Assembly (NCBI RefSeq): GCF_014931415.1
Contig: NZ_CP063121.1
Location: 1 to 64,000 of the forward strand
Direction: 5' to 3'
DNA length: 64,000 bases
Origin: Haemophilus parainfluenzae
GTDB lineage: Bacteria > Pseudomonadota > Gammaproteobacteria > Enterobacterales > Pasteurellaceae
The first letter of the stretch is position 1. Each line of letters starts with the position of its first letter. Below the pieces are notes generated by a model. It did not search any database and had not been told where the DNA came from. It saw only the letters and a program-made list of their open reading frames with translations. Positions 9,306 through 17,845 of this stretch are shown here, piece after piece. Both the position numbers and the translations under genes were made by a program.

Positions 9306-10772
9306 ATGAATGTGTTAGGTTATGCGCAAAAAATTGGGCAGGCCTTGATGGTACCTGTCGCTGTCTTACCAGCAGCTGCTGTACTGATGGGTATCGGTTA
9401 TTGGCTTGACCCTGATGGCTGGGGTGCAAACAGTCAACTTGCTGCATTTTTAATTAAATCAGGCGGTGCTATCATCGATAACATGGGCCTGCTTTTTGCC
9501 GTTGGCGTTGCTTTCGGTTTATCTAAGGACAAACATGGTTCTGCTGCACTTTCAGGTTTAGTTGGCTACTATGTGGTAACCACTCTACTTTCACCTGGCA
9601 GCGTTGCTCAGCTACAACATATCGATGTAAGTGAAGTGCCAGCTGCCTTCGGGAAAATCAATAACCAATTTATTGGGATTTTGATCGGGGTGATTTCAGC
9701 TGAACTTTATAACCGCTTCTATCAAGTGGAATTGCCAAAAGCACTTTCCTTCTTCAGCGGAAAACGTCTCGTACCGATTGTTGTGTCTTTTGTCATGATG
9801 CTTCTCAGTTTCGTCTTGCTCTACATCTGGCCATATATTTTCGGCGGTTTAGTGTCATTCGGTGAAAGCATTAAAGACTTAGGTGCGGTTGGTGCAGGTC
9901 TTTACGGTTTCTTCAACCGTTTACTCATCCCTGTTGGCTTACACCACGCATTAAACTCTGTATTCTGGTTTGACGTTGCAGGCATTAACGATATTCCAAA
10001 CTTCTTAGGTGGTGCAAAATCACTTGCTGAAGGTACTGCAACAGTTGGTGTAACCGGTATGTATCAAGCTGGTTTCTTCCCTGTCATGATGTTCGGTTTA
10101 CCGGGTGCGGCATTAGCGATTTATCTCAGTGCTAAACCAAGCCAAAAAACGAAAGTCGCATCAATCATGCTTGCCGGTGCGTTTGCCTCATTCTTCACTG
10201 GTATCACCGAGCCATTAGAATTCTCTTTCATGTTTGTTGCGCCAGTGCTTTACTTCATCCACGCAGTATTAACCGGTATTTCTGTCTTTATCGCCGCAAC
10301 AATGCATTGGATCGCAGGCTTCGGTTTCAGTGCGGGTCTCGTGGATATGGTGCTTTCATCACGCAACCCATTAGCCGTTGAATGGTATATGCTCATCGTA
10401 CAAGGCTTAGTATTCTTCGTGATTTACTACGTGGTATTCCGTTTTGCAATTAAAGCGTTCAACTTAAAAACATTAGGTCGTACCGAAGAAGCGGAAGAAA
10501 CCACTACTGCACAACCAGTAGCAAGCCAATCTCGCGAAGAAAGAGCGGTCAAATTTATTGATGCTTTAGGTGGTGCAGATAACTTCAAAAATATTGATGC
10601 TTGTATCACTCGCTTACGTTTGAGCTTAGTGGATCAACACAAAATTAATGAAGAACAGCTTAAGTCTCTTGGCGCAAAAGGTATCGTGAAAATCGGTAAC
10701 GATGGCTTACAAGTGGTTCTCGGCCCTGAAGCTGAACTTGTGGCAGAAGCCATGAAACAAAAAGTAAAATAA
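9306..10772 (+). CDS. nagE: PTS N-acetylglucosamine-type EIICB permease
   Basis: This 488-residue membrane permease of the glucose/GlcNAc PTS family imports and phosphorylates its sugar. An EIIC domain of about 380 residues with many membrane segments contains FNRLLIPVGLHHALN and the substrate motif GITEPLEF. After a short linker the EIIB domain (about 415-488) has the phosphorylated Cys in IDACITRLRL. It ends there, with no EIIA domain as in E. coli NagE, so it must use a separate EIIA such as Crr. The overall sequence and the nan/nag neighbours favour GlcNAc over glucose. AGGAGA lies ahead of the ATG. Confidence 0.85.
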   Translation: MNVLGYAQKIGQALMVPVAVLPAAAVLMGIGYWLDPDGWGANSQLAAFLIKSGGAIIDNMGLLFAVGVAFGLSKDKHGSAALSGLVGYYVVTTLLSPGSVAQLQHIDVSEVPAAFGKINNQFIGILIGVISAELYNRFYQVELPKALSFFSGKRLVPIVVSFVMMLLSFVLLYIWPYIFGGLVSFGESIKDLGAVGAGLYGFFNRLLIPVGLHHALNSVFWFDVAGINDIPNFLGGAKSLAEGTATVGVTGMYQAGFFPVMMFGLPGAALAIYLSAKPSQKTKVASIMLAGAFASFFTGITEPLEFSFMFVAPVLYFIHAVLTGISVFIAATMHWIAGFGFSAGLVDMVLSSRNPLAVEWYMLIVQGLVFFVIYYVVFRFAIKAFNLKTLGRTEEAEETTTAQPVASQSREERAVKFIDALGGADNFKNIDACITRLRLSLVDQHKINEEQLKSLGAKGIVKIGNDGLQVVLGPEAELVAEAMKQKVK

Positions 10773-10785
10773 AATACACCAAATG

Positions 10786-10815
10786 AAATACCGACTCAGA
10801 AATGGGTCGGTATTT
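10786..10815 (+). terminator. Rho-independent terminator of nagE
   Basis: A 10-bp perfect stem (AAATACCGAC / GTCGGTATTT) with a 10-base loop is followed by a T-run. It begins 14 bases after the nagE stop. Confidence 0.9.
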
Positions 10816-10819
10816 TTTT

Positions 10820-11048
10820 GCCAAAAATAAAGTAAAAAATGACCGCACTTTAACCGAGAATTTCTCGTTTGAAGTGATTTTGATGAATGTTTGAAAATTG
10901 AAGATTGTTTTGAAGGGTGGTGGAACTAAGCAGAATTGGTCTTAACAGCAAGTGGCTTACTGCATCGCATCCCTGCGGGATTTCTACCTAGCCCACCATA
11001 GATTTAAAGCATCTCTGGGGTTCCAGTCTGCGATATAAAATTAAAAGA
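10820..11048. other. Gene-free stretch between nagE and crp
   Basis: It holds an uptake core near 10842 and several short inverted repeats, among them ATCCC-TGC-GGGAT near 10970. On the minus strand a 17-codon frame with no start and bounded by stops reads IADWNPRDALNLWWAR, which looks protein-like but is too short to judge. I see no RNA family that I recognise. Together with the next feature it may be the remains of lost genes. Confidence 0.3.
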
Positions 11049-11219
11049 TTAAGTATCTTTTAAAAGCCACTTATTATATTCAGGAGACCAATCCTGACTT
11101 CCAAACAAACCACGTTGGAAGGCAGTATTATGATAGAAGTCTTCCGCAATTTTGTCAATTAAGATATTGCACTAAAAGAAGTATTTTTTCGCTTTTCGTA
11201 TAAAAATTAACAAAGCCAT
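11049..11219 (-). pseudogene. Possible small broken gene with in-frame TAG
   Basis: On the minus strand an ATG at 11219 opens a frame of 15 codons, then an in-frame TAG (11174-11172), then 40 further codons in the same frame to a TAA at 11049. The second part has protein-like composition (for example DFYHNTAFQRGLFGSQDW) with no start codon of its own. It lies just downstream of the crp terminator. I do not recognise the family. It may be a decayed gene or chance. Confidence 0.3.
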
Positions 11220-11251
11220 TTCAACTATCACATCAATGTAACAAAAACAAA

Positions 11252-11281
11252 ATAACCGTCTGATTAGAGACGGTTATTTTT
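11252..11281 (-). terminator. Rho-independent terminator of crp
   Basis: A perfect 11-bp stem (AAATAACCGTC / GACGGTTATTT) with a 9-base loop starts 2 bases after the crp stop codon. The minus strand continues into a T-rich tract. Confidence 0.9.
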
Positions 11282-11282
11282 G

Positions 11283-11951
11283 CTATCTTGTGCCATAAAC
11301 CACAATGGTTTTGCCGTGTGCATGAATGAGATTTTGATCTTCCAGCATCTTAATGATTCGCCCTACGGTTTCACGCGAACAACCTACCATTTGACCGATT
11401 TCCTGACGTGTAATTTTAATCTGCATACCATCAGGATGCGTCATCGCTTCAGGTTGTTTTGCTAAATGCATAAGCGCCTGAGCAATACGCCCTGCCACAT
11501 CTAAAAAGGCCAAGTTAGTCACTTGTCGCGATGTATTTTGCAAGCGTTTTGATAACTGAGAAGTAAGGAACATTAAAATCTCAGGATTAATTTGGATAAG
11601 CTGACGATATTTTTTATAGGAAATTTCTGCAATTTCACAAGGGGTTTTCGTTTTCACCCAAGCAGAACGTTTCGAGCCTTCATCAAATAAACCCGCTTCA
11701 CCAAAAAATTGTCCGGCACCTAAATAAGATAAAATCATCTCTTTGCCTTCATCATCTTTCGATGAAACCATCACGGTTCCTTTAATTAAGAAATATAAAA
11801 TATTGGCATCTTCACCCGCATGAATTAAGGTCGATTTTGCTGGATATTTATGTAAATGACAGTGAGTAAGGAACCAATCCAGAGCAGGATCTCGCTGCTG
11901 ATCATCGTCCTGCGGCTTTTGTTCTTCTAATAATTCGACATTTTCTGACAT
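11283..11951 (-). CDS. crp: cAMP receptor protein
   Basis: CRP is the global cAMP-dependent transcription factor. In Haemophilus it also activates competence genes together with Sxy. The 222-residue protein has a cyclic-nucleotide domain (about 35-150, with [20 protein letters not shown] binding cAMP) and a C-terminal helix-turn-helix ([20 protein letters not shown], about 180-200) with the recognition residues of E. coli CRP. The first 20 or so residues are a variable acidic extension typical of Haemophilus. Targets visible here are the CRP site at 9192-9217 and the CRP-S sites at 14705-14726 and 52003-52024. yheU is directly upstream. Confidence 0.98.
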   Translation of the reverse strand: MSENVELLEEQKPQDDDQQRDPALDWFLTHCHLHKYPAKSTLIHAGEDANILYFLIKGTVMVSSKDDEGKEMILSYLGAGQFFGEAGLFDEGSKRSAWVKTKTPCEIAEISYKKYRQLIQINPEILMFLTSQLSKRLQNTSRQVTNLAFLDVAGRIAQALMHLAKQPEAMTHPDGMQIKITRQEIGQMVGCSRETVGRIIKMLEDQNLIHAHGKTIVVYGTR

Positions 11952-11967
11952 ATAAGCTCCTATTGAT

Positions 11968-12186
11968 TTATTTTAGAAATTCCATTTTATCTTTTATATC
12001 AATGGATTCATGTAACTCTGACCAAACAATCACTGCACTTCCATTGTGAATCTTGTTTAGTAGGTGTTGTTTTTTTTGTTCTAAAGAAAATTCGTGTGAA
12101 CCATAATCGGTACCTTCTCTAAGTACCACACTTTCCACAATATTTTCTAAGGTTTCTGTTGGCAATTCTTGCCACGGAATAATCAT
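11968..12186 (-). CDS. yheU: UPF0270 family protein YheU
   Basis: This small soluble protein of unknown function belongs to the UPF0270 (YheU) family, with the hallmark IIPWQEL at the start, VLREGTDYG in the middle and [12 protein letters not shown] near the end. The ATG at 12186 gives 72 residues, the length of E. coli YheU. A TTG at 12207, directly after the slmA stop, would add 7 residues (MTLVDKY) and cannot be excluded. No clear ribosome site precedes either start. YheU also lies close to crp in E. coli. Confidence 0.85.
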   Translation of the reverse strand: MIIPWQELPTETLENIVESVVLREGTDYGSHEFSLEQKKQHLLNKIHNGSAVIVWSELHESIDIKDKMEFLK

Positions 12187-12207
12187 ATATTTATCAACTA
12201 AAGTCAA

Positions 12208-12861
12208 TTAAGCAAAAAGCGGTTCTAGAAAACGCCATTGCTGTTCAAAACTTTGATTTGCGCCTAAACGGAAATTTGTACGGACATAACGCATAAACTG
12301 CCCTTCACAAAGCGTCACTAAATGCCCCGCAATAATGCGTTCATCGACGTTAAAACCGCGCCCTTCGCGTAATTTTCGCATTTGTAAAATATTCACAAAT
12401 TGCATTTCAAGACGATCGAAAAATTGCGCAACACGAGCCTGTAAAAGAGGTTCTTCAAACATCAATGCATGTCCGGTTAAAATACGTGTTAACCCTGGGT
12501 TTTTACGCGCAAAGTCGAGGATCATCTGCATAATGTCACGCACTCGATTCATCGTATTGGTTTCATTACGAATTGATGTGGTGATACGGCTAAATAAATT
12601 CGCTTCGATATTATCGATCAACGCTTCAAACATTTTGGTTTTACTTGGGAAGTAACGATAAAGCGCCGCTTCTGACACACCGACTTCTTCCGCCAAACGC
12701 GCTGTTGTCATACGCTCCATTCCGCGTTCAGAATGTAGCATATGCGTAAGCACCGTCAACACTTGTTGCCGACGTTCTTTTACCGTACGTTTTTCGATTT
12801 TTGGCGGTTTGATTTCCGCGGCAATCTCATCAACTTCTACGAGAGATAATTGTTCTACCAT
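12208..12861 (-). CDS. slmA: Nucleoid occlusion factor SlmA
   Basis: SlmA is a TetR-family DNA-binding protein that stops FtsZ assembling over the nucleoid. The 217-residue protein has an N-terminal HTH with [20 protein letters not shown] (about 52-72), the TetR signature, and a C-terminal domain specific to SlmA. It sits 3 bases after dut on the same strand, the order dut-slmA conserved in enterobacteria and Pasteurellaceae, so the two are likely co-transcribed from a promoter ahead of dut or coaBC. Confidence 0.94.
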   Translation of the reverse strand: MVEQLSLVEVDEIAAEIKPPKIEKRTVKERRQQVLTVLTHMLHSERGMERMTTARLAEEVGVSEAALYRYFPSKTKMFEALIDNIEANLFSRITTSIRNETNTMNRVRDIMQMILDFARKNPGLTRILTGHALMFEEPLLQARVAQFFDRLEMQFVNILQMRKLREGRGFNVDERIIAGHLVTLCEGQFMRYVRTNFRLGANQSFEQQWRFLEPLFA

Positions 12862-12864
12862 AGT

Positions 12865-13320
12865 TTATTTTTTACCTGAATGACCAAAACCGCCCTCACC
12901 GCGTTCAGTTTCGGTAAATTCGCTGACAATATTGAATTCCGCTTGTACGACTGGCACAAAGACTAACTGTGAGATGCGATCGCCGACTTCAATTTTGAAC
13001 GGTTCATGACCACGATTCCATACAGACACCATTAATGGACCTTGGTAATCTGAATCAATTAAGCCCACTAAGTTACCTAATACGATACCGTGTTTATGAC
13101 CTAAACCAGAACGAGGCAGAATCACTGCTGCAAGGTTCGGATCGGCAATATAAATTGAAAGGCCTGTCGGGATAAGTTTAGTTTCGCCTGGTTGAATTTC
13201 AATGCCTTCTTCAAGCAATGCACGTAAATCCAAACCTGCTGAACCTTCGGTTGCATAGGTTGGTAAAGGAAATTCGTTGCCAATACGGCTATCTAAAATT
13301 TTTACATCAATTTTTTTCAT
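12865..13320 (-). CDS. dut: Deoxyuridine 5'-triphosphate nucleotidohydrolase
   Basis: dUTPase hydrolyses dUTP to dUMP and pyrophosphate, keeping uracil out of DNA and feeding ThyA. The 151 residues contain the five trimeric-dUTPase motifs, including [14 protein letters not shown], the uracil-binding [11 protein letters not shown] and the C-terminal [11 protein letters not shown] arm. Its length equals the family norm. AAAGGA precedes the ATG. It lies between coaBC and slmA, as in many gamma-proteobacteria. Confidence 0.98.
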   Translation of the reverse strand: MKKIDVKILDSRIGNEFPLPTYATEGSAGLDLRALLEEGIEIQPGETKLIPTGLSIYIADPNLAAVILPRSGLGHKHGIVLGNLVGLIDSDYQGPLMVSVWNRGHEPFKIEVGDRISQLVFVPVVQAEFNIVSEFTETERGEGGFGHSGKK

Positions 13321-13393
13321 GCTTATTTATCCTTTAAAAGAAATCTGTCATACAAAAGTGCGGTCACAAAATCCAACGAATTTTAAACGTATT

Positions 13394-14596
13394 TTATTTG
13401 TGATAATGCTCAACAATTTCGGTGACCAACACTTCTGCCAATTTATTTTTATCAGCTAACGGCAACGCTTTTTCACCTGTTTTCCAAAAGATCTGCAAAG
13501 CATTTTGGTCTTGTCCGAATACTTGCCCACCCGATACATCATTGGCACAAATCATATCTAAATTTTTGCGTTGAAGTTTGCTCTTCGCATACTCAGCGAC
13601 ATTTTGCGTTTCAGCCGCAAAGCCCACAACAAATGGACGATCTTTTTCTAAACTTGCCACACTTGCGATAATGTCTGGATTTTTCACCAATTTAAGAGAA
13701 AGCTCATCGTTATCATTGGTTTTCTTAATTTTTTGATCAGCAACTTCCGCAACTCGATAATCAGCCACCGCAGCACAGCCAATAAAGATGCGATTTTTGA
13801 CCGCACTTTCAAGGGAGGCTTGCCACATTTCATGGGCAGTTGTCACATCAATACGATGAACATTTTTCGGTGTAGCCAGATTAACAGGCCCTGCAATTAA
13901 GGTGACGTTTGCCCCACGTTTTGCAAAAGCCTCGGCAATTGCAAAGCCCATTTTGCCTGAGCTGTGATTAGAAATATAACGAACAGGATCGATAGCTTCA
14001 CGCGTCGGACCTGCCGTAATGGTGACACTTAAATCGGCTAAATCCTGCTGAACAGCAAAAAGTGATTGAAGTGATTCGAAAATTTCAGCGGGCTCGGACA
14101 TTCTACCAGCCCCCACATCGCCACAAGCTTGAAAGCCACTATTTGGCCCAACAAAATGAATACCTCGCGCAGAAAGGGCAGTCAAATTTTGTTGTGTAAT
14201 CGCCTGGTGGTACATTTGCTGATTCATCGCCGGTGCGAGCAAAATAGGTGCACTTGTCGCGAGACAGATCGTACTGAGTAAATCATTTGCCATTCCAACG
14301 GTTAAACGCGCAATAAAATCGGCGCTAGCTGGCGCAATCACAATCGCATCAGCCCATTTGGCCAGCTCAATATGTCCCATGGCTAATTCAGCTTGTGGAT
14401 CAAGTAAAGATTGAGAAACCGCATTACCCGAAATGGCTTGTAGCGTTAAAGGTGTGACAAATTCAGCAGCGGCAGGCGTTAAAGCCACTCGAACTTCTGC
14501 GTTAGATTTGCGTAACAAACGAATAAACTCAATGGTTTTATAGGCGGCAATGCCTCCTGTAATTCCGACAACAATACGCTTTCCGCTCAAGCTCAT
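13394..14596 (-). CDS. coaBC: Phosphopantothenoylcysteine decarboxylase / synthetase
   Basis: This bifunctional coenzyme A enzyme (also dfp) joins cysteine to 4'-phosphopantothenate and then decarboxylates the product. The N-terminal flavin domain CoaC (about 1-185) has [10 protein letters not shown], the catalytic His in [19 protein letters not shown] and the Cys in [10 protein letters not shown]. The C-terminal CoaB domain has the [20 protein letters not shown] nucleotide motif and a conserved KIKK. GGAG precedes the ATG. An uptake core lies inside the gene near 13799-13807. It heads the coaBC-dut-slmA-yheU group. Confidence 0.97.
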   Translation of the reverse strand: MSLSGKRIVVGITGGIAAYKTIEFIRLLRKSNAEVRVALTPAAAEFVTPLTLQAISGNAVSQSLLDPQAELAMGHIELAKWADAIVIAPASADFIARLTVGMANDLLSTICLATSAPILLAPAMNQQMYHQAITQQNLTALSARGIHFVGPNSGFQACGDVGAGRMSEPAEIFESLQSLFAVQQDLADLSVTITAGPTREAIDPVRYISNHSSGKMGFAIAEAFAKRGANVTLIAGPVNLATPKNVHRIDVTTAHEMWQASLESAVKNRIFIGCAAVADYRVAEVADQKIKKTNDNDELSLKLVKNPDIIASVASLEKDRPFVVGFAAETQNVAEYAKSKLQRKNLDMICANDVSGGQVFGQDQNALQIFWKTGEKALPLADKNKLAEVLVTEIVEHYHK

Positions 14597-14704
14597 TTGC
14601 TACTCCGCTAAGACTTAATAGAATGGATATGTTTTTTGTGTGTTAGTACTTAACAACTTAAGGCTGTCTATTTTACTTCAAATTTCACCAATAAAAAATT
14701 TTAT

Positions 14705-14726
14705 TTTTGCGATCGCTATACCAAAA
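14705..14726. promoter_or_regulatory. CRP-S (competence regulatory element) site upstream of radC
   Basis: The left half is an exact TTTTGCGATC. After 2 bases the right half TATACCAAAA matches 7 of 10 positions of the expected GATCGCAAAA. This is the 22-bp competence element of Haemophilus, bound by CRP with Sxy. Its centre is near 14715.5. A -10-like GAAAAT at 14763-14768 would place the transcription start about 60 bases downstream. radC belongs to the H. influenzae competence regulon, which supports the call. Confidence 0.75.
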
Positions 14727-14799
14727 ATAAAACAGACTTCTCGCAAAGATTCGAAACCTCCTGAAAATTGACCTCACTTTTTTCTTTTCATTAATTAAT

Positions 14800-15465
14800 A
14801 TGCAGACAAACTCCCCCTTAATGCCTCGTGAAAAATTGTTGAAATATGGCGTTGAAGCCTTAGAAGATCACGAATTACTTGCTATTTTTCTACGAACAGG
14901 GATTAAAGGTTGCCCTGTCATGGAATTATCACATAACGTGCTGCAACATTTTGGCTCTCTTCGAAGCTTATTAAGCGCAGATAAAGAAGCCTTTTGCAAA
15001 GTAAAAGGATTAGGCATTACGCAGTTTATTCAACTGCAAGCCACCACAGAAATGACAAAGCGGTATCTGAAGCAAGAATTACTAATAGAGCATGTATTTA
15101 GCGACACATCTACGGTAAAGCTTTATCTTCAAGCGGAGCTTCATCACGAAGAACGTGAAATTTTTATGGTGTTATTTTTAGATAATCAACATCGTTTGAT
15201 TAAAAAAGAGCGGTTATTTTTAGGCACAATTAATGTGACGAATGTTTATCCTCGTGAAATCATCAAAGAAAGCCTTTACTGCAATGCAGCCGCCTTAATT
15301 TTGGCTCACAACCACCCTTCTGGCCTAGCAGAACCGAGCTATTCCGACAAAATGATCACACAAAAAATTATTGAAGCTGCTGAGTTAATGGATATCCGAA
15401 TTTTGGACCATTTTATTGTCGGCAAAGGCACTTGTTATTCTTTTGCAGAACATAATTTGTTATAG
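14800..15465 (+). CDS. radC: RadC family JAB/MPN protein
   Basis: The 221-residue protein has N-terminal helix-hairpin-helix-like sequence (about 15-75) and a C-terminal JAB1/MPN metalloprotease-like domain with the metal motif HNHPSG followed by acidic residues (about 170-185). Despite its name it is not needed for DNA repair in E. coli. In H. influenzae it is a competence-induced gene of unclear role. No clear ribosome site precedes the ATG at 14800. A second ATG at codon 8 (MPREKL) is possible. A CRP-S site lies upstream. Confidence 0.92.
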   Translation: MQTNSPLMPREKLLKYGVEALEDHELLAIFLRTGIKGCPVMELSHNVLQHFGSLRSLLSADKEAFCKVKGLGITQFIQLQATTEMTKRYLKQELLIEHVFSDTSTVKLYLQAELHHEEREIFMVLFLDNQHRLIKKERLFLGTINVTNVYPREIIKESLYCNAAALILAHNHPSGLAEPSYSDKMITQKIIEAAELMDIRILDHFIVGKGTCYSFAEHNLL

Positions 15466-15532
15466 TTTTAGGGAATTTGATGATTTTTTTATCGTTCATT
15501 TCCATTTAAAGACGGAAAAATCGCTTTTAGAC

Positions 15533-15561
15533 TTGAGAAATGAAAATAAAGTCAGTATAAT
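15533..15561 (+). promoter_or_regulatory. Sigma-70 promoter of rpmB-rpmG
   Basis: TTGAGA (15533-15538) and TATAAT (15556-15561) are separated by exactly 17 bases, close to the consensus. The predicted start near 15568 gives an untranslated leader of about 116 bases. Confidence 0.8.
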
Positions 15562-15567
15562 TTGCGA

Positions 15568-15683
15568 CCTTTAATATAGTAAGTGGGTCGGATACTGCGA
15601 CCTGACGAGGAAGCAAGCTTAGTTTTAAGCTTCATTATCCGAACCATAAGCTCGAGCTTATATTTAAATTATTGGAGATTATT
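15568..15683 (+). promoter_or_regulatory. Structured 5' leader of the rpmB-rpmG mRNA
   Basis: Three helices can be drawn. A closing stem pairs 15586-15594 with 15636-15645 (TATCCGA side, one bulge). Inside it a 7-bp hairpin pairs AAGCTTA (15615-15621) with TAAGCTT (15626-15632) around a GTTT loop. A separate 16-base perfect palindrome, ATAAGCTC-GAGCTTAT (15646-15661), lies just before the ribosome site GGAGA. TGCGACCT occurs twice (15563-15570, 15596-15603). The layout resembles an autogenous ribosomal-protein leader. I know of no described family that I can match. Confidence 0.55.
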
Positions 15684-15920
15684 ATGTCTAGAGTTTGTCA
15701 AGTAACAGGCAAGCGTCCAGCTGTGGGTAACAACCGCTCACACGCGTTGAATGCGACACGTCGTCGTTTTCTTCCAAACCTTCACACTCACCGTTTCTGG
15801 GTTGAAAGTGAAAACCGTTTCGTAACCTTACGTTTAACTGCGAAAGGTATGCGTATTATCGATAAAAAAGGCATTGATGCAGTGTTAGCTGAAATCCGTG
15901 CTCGTGGCGAAAAAATCTAA
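15684..15920 (+). CDS. rpmB: 50S ribosomal protein L28
   Basis: L28 is a component of the large ribosomal subunit. The 78-residue protein starts [12 protein letters not shown] and contains [15 protein letters not shown], the L28 signature, with strongly basic composition. The frame is open for 4 more codons, but the ATG at 15684 has TTGGAGA 5-6 bases ahead and matches the family. rpmG follows 11 bases later, the usual gamma-proteobacterial pair. Confidence 0.99.
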
Positions 15921-15931
15921 GGAGCTAAAAC

Positions 15932-16102
15932 ATGGCAGCTAAAGGCGCTCGTGAGAAAATCCGTTTAGTTTCTACAGCAGAGACTGGTCACTTCTACACA
16001 ACTGATAAAAACAAACGTAATATGCCTGAAAAAATGGAAATCAAAAAATTTGATCCAGTAGTGCGTAAACACGTTATCTATAAAGAAGCAAAAATCAAAT
16101 AA
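15932..16102 (+). CDS. rpmG: 50S ribosomal protein L33
   Basis: L33 is a small large-subunit protein. The 56-residue sequence begins [19 protein letters not shown] and ends [11 protein letters not shown]. It contains [17 protein letters not shown], typical of proteobacterial L33 without zinc cysteines. AAGGAGC precedes the ATG. It is co-transcribed with rpmB and ends at a terminator 20 bases on. Confidence 0.99.
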
Positions 16103-16120
16103 TTTTGCTGATTTGAAAAA

Positions 16121-16146
16121 AGCCCGACATTGTTCGGGTTTTTTTA
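16121..16146 (+). terminator. Terminator after rpmG
   Basis: A short GC stem (CCCGA at 16123-16127, TCGGG at 16134-16138) is flanked by an A-run before and a T-run after. mutM starts 29 bases downstream. Confidence 0.8.
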
Positions 16147-16174
16147 TACCACAAATTCATTACCGAGATTATCT

Positions 16175-16990
16175 ATGCCTGAACTTCCTGAAGTTGAAAC
16201 AGCCCTACGTGGTGTCAGCCCCTATTTAAAAGGTTTTACCATTGAAAAAATTGTAGTGCGCCAACCACAATTACGCTGGGTGGTTTCTCCAGAATTAACA
16301 ACGCTCAAAAACGTCAAAATTTTAGATACTTCTCGTCGTGCGAAATATCTAATTATTCACACAGAAAAAGGTTACATCATTGGTCATTTAGGGATGTCTG
16401 GCTCCGTTCGAATTGTGCCACACGATAGCCCTATTGATAAACACGATCACCTTGATATTGTGATGAATAATGGCAAATTACTGCGTTATAACGACCCTAG
16501 ACGCTTCGGTGCGTGGTTATGGACTGAAAACTTAGATGACTTTCATCTTTTCCTAAAACTTGGTCCTGAACCACTTTCTGATGAATTTAATGCCGAATAC
16601 CTTTTTAAAAAATCACGCAAAAAATCGACCGCACTTAAAACCTTTTTAATGGATAATGCTGTTGTTGTGGGCGTAGGAAATATTTATGCCAATGAAACAC
16701 TCTTTTTATGTGGTTTACACCCAATGAAATTAGCTGAAAATCTCACGCGAAACCAATGTGCCTTACTCGTTGAAACAATTAAAAGTGTATTAACAAAAGC
16801 TATTACACAAGGGGGAACAACATTAAAAGATTTCTTACAACCCGATGGCCGTCCAGGTTATTTTGCTCAGGAATTATTAGTTTATGGAAACAAAGATAAA
16901 CCTTGTCCAAAATGTGGTACAAAGATTGAAAGTATGATTATTGGGCAACGCAATAGCTTTTATTGCCCACATTGTCAGAAAAAGAAATAG
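16175..16990 (+). CDS. mutM: Formamidopyrimidine-DNA glycosylase
   Basis: MutM (Fpg) removes 8-oxoguanine and formamidopyrimidines and nicks the abasic site. The ATG at 16175 is fixed by the invariant MPELPEVE, because Pro2 and Glu3 are catalytic. Upstream codons in the open frame are therefore excluded. The 271-residue protein has the Lys in HLGMSG, the helix-two-turn-helix region and a C-terminal zinc finger CPKC...CPHC. An uptake core lies within the gene near 16628. It is convergent with yqgA. Confidence 0.98.
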   Translation: MPELPEVETALRGVSPYLKGFTIEKIVVRQPQLRWVVSPELTTLKNVKILDTSRRAKYLIIHTEKGYIIGHLGMSGSVRIVPHDSPIDKHDHLDIVMNNGKLLRYNDPRRFGAWLWTENLDDFHLFLKLGPEPLSDEFNAEYLFKKSRKKSTALKTFLMDNAVVVGVGNIYANETLFLCGLHPMKLAENLTRNQCALLVETIKSVLTKAITQGGTTLKDFLQPDGRPGYFAQELLVYGNKDKPCPKCGTKIESMIIGQRNSFYCPHCQKKK

Positions 16991-17012
16991 GCGTGATACA
17001 CGCCTTATTTTT
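16989..17012. terminator. Terminator between mutM and yqgA
   Basis: AGGCGTG / CACGCCT (7 bp, loop ATA) overlaps the mutM stop codon and is followed by a long T-run. The yqgA stop lies immediately beyond it, so it may also serve the convergent gene. Confidence 0.85.
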
Positions 17013-17732
17013 TTAGAAAAAAGCACTCCAGAAATAAGAAATCGGCATGGCGAGGAAAAGAGCCGGCAACATATTCGCTACATGGAACATTTGAATATTA
17101 CAAATGCGAAAACCTGCCGCTATCATTAGCATACCGCCTACTGCGGCAAAATCACCTCGCATTTCAGGTGTCACAAAAGGAATAATAAATACTGCAGAAT
17201 AAGCTAAAATCACTTGAACCAATGTTTGTGGCACAAAAATACTCGCGACAGAAATGCCGAGCGATGTAGCAAAGATCATCGCGGTGAAGAAATCTAGAAA
17301 GGATTTCACAATGAGGATATCAAAATTCCCTGTCATCCCCTCATTCATCGCCCCGAAAATACCCGTTCCGCTAAAAGAAAATAAAATCACAATCGCAACA
17401 AATTTAGACAAGAACTCTTCTTGGCTATGCATGCTACTTGGTGTATCAGGGAACATCTTTTCAACAAGGCCTTTCGCTGATGAGGCGAGCTTATTGATCC
17501 CATGCTCTAATAAAAGCAATTCTCCAATTATCGTGCCTAATAACACCGATAAAATCATTGCAGGCATATTTGTCGTTTTCGCTACCATCACAATGCCCAT
17601 GCCCATAGAACACAGACCAAAGATCAAGGTTAAATTAGTGCGTAAACGTTCTGGAATACGTCCACCGAGCGCTGCTCCAATAACTGCACCACTAATAATC
17701 GCCAGTGCATTGATATAAGGTCCGATAATCAT
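17013..17732 (-). CDS. yqgA: DUF554 membrane protein YqgA
   Basis: YqgA is an inner-membrane protein of unknown function in the DUF554 family. About seven hydrophobic segments are visible in its 239 residues, beginning MIIGPYINALAIISGAVIGA and ending in a hydrophobic tail. The ATG at 17732 has GGAG 6 bases ahead and matches E. coli YqgA (235 residues). The open frame extends 30 codons further and includes a second ATG at 17738 and an uptake sequence, which argues against an upstream start. It has no operon partner. Confidence 0.88.
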   Translation of the reverse strand: MIIGPYINALAIISGAVIGAALGGRIPERLRTNLTLIFGLCSMGMGIVMVAKTTNMPAMILSVLLGTIIGELLLLEHGINKLASSAKGLVEKMFPDTPSSMHSQEEFLSKFVAIVILFSFSGTGIFGAMNEGMTGNFDILIVKSFLDFFTAMIFATSLGISVASIFVPQTLVQVILAYSAVFIIPFVTPEMRGDFAAVGGMLMIAAGFRICNIQMFHVANMLPALFLAMPISYFWSAFF

Positions 17733-17803
17733 ATTCATCTCCAAGTTAACATATCCTATTATACGAAAAACAGGATGAAAATCGACCGCACTTTTGGCAA
17801 TAA

Positions 17804-17829
17804 AAAAGGCATGGTTCCCCATGCCTTTT
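17804..17829 (-). terminator. Terminator of the trimeric autotransporter gene
   Basis: An 11-bp perfect stem (AAAAGGCATGG / CCATGCCTTTT) with a 4-base loop is followed by T-rich sequence on the minus strand, 17 bases after the adhesin stop. Confidence 0.88.
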
Positions 17830-17845
17830 GTTTATTAACGATAAA

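Noticed and set aside
9306..10772. Glucose-specific ptsG rather than nagE
   Set aside because: The EIICB layout fits both, but the sequence of the EIIC half and the nan/nag context fit NagE better; some doubt is kept in the confidence.
10880..11240. 6S RNA or another known small RNA
   Set aside because: Inverted repeats are present, but neither the 6S central bubble nor any other family I can recall fits.
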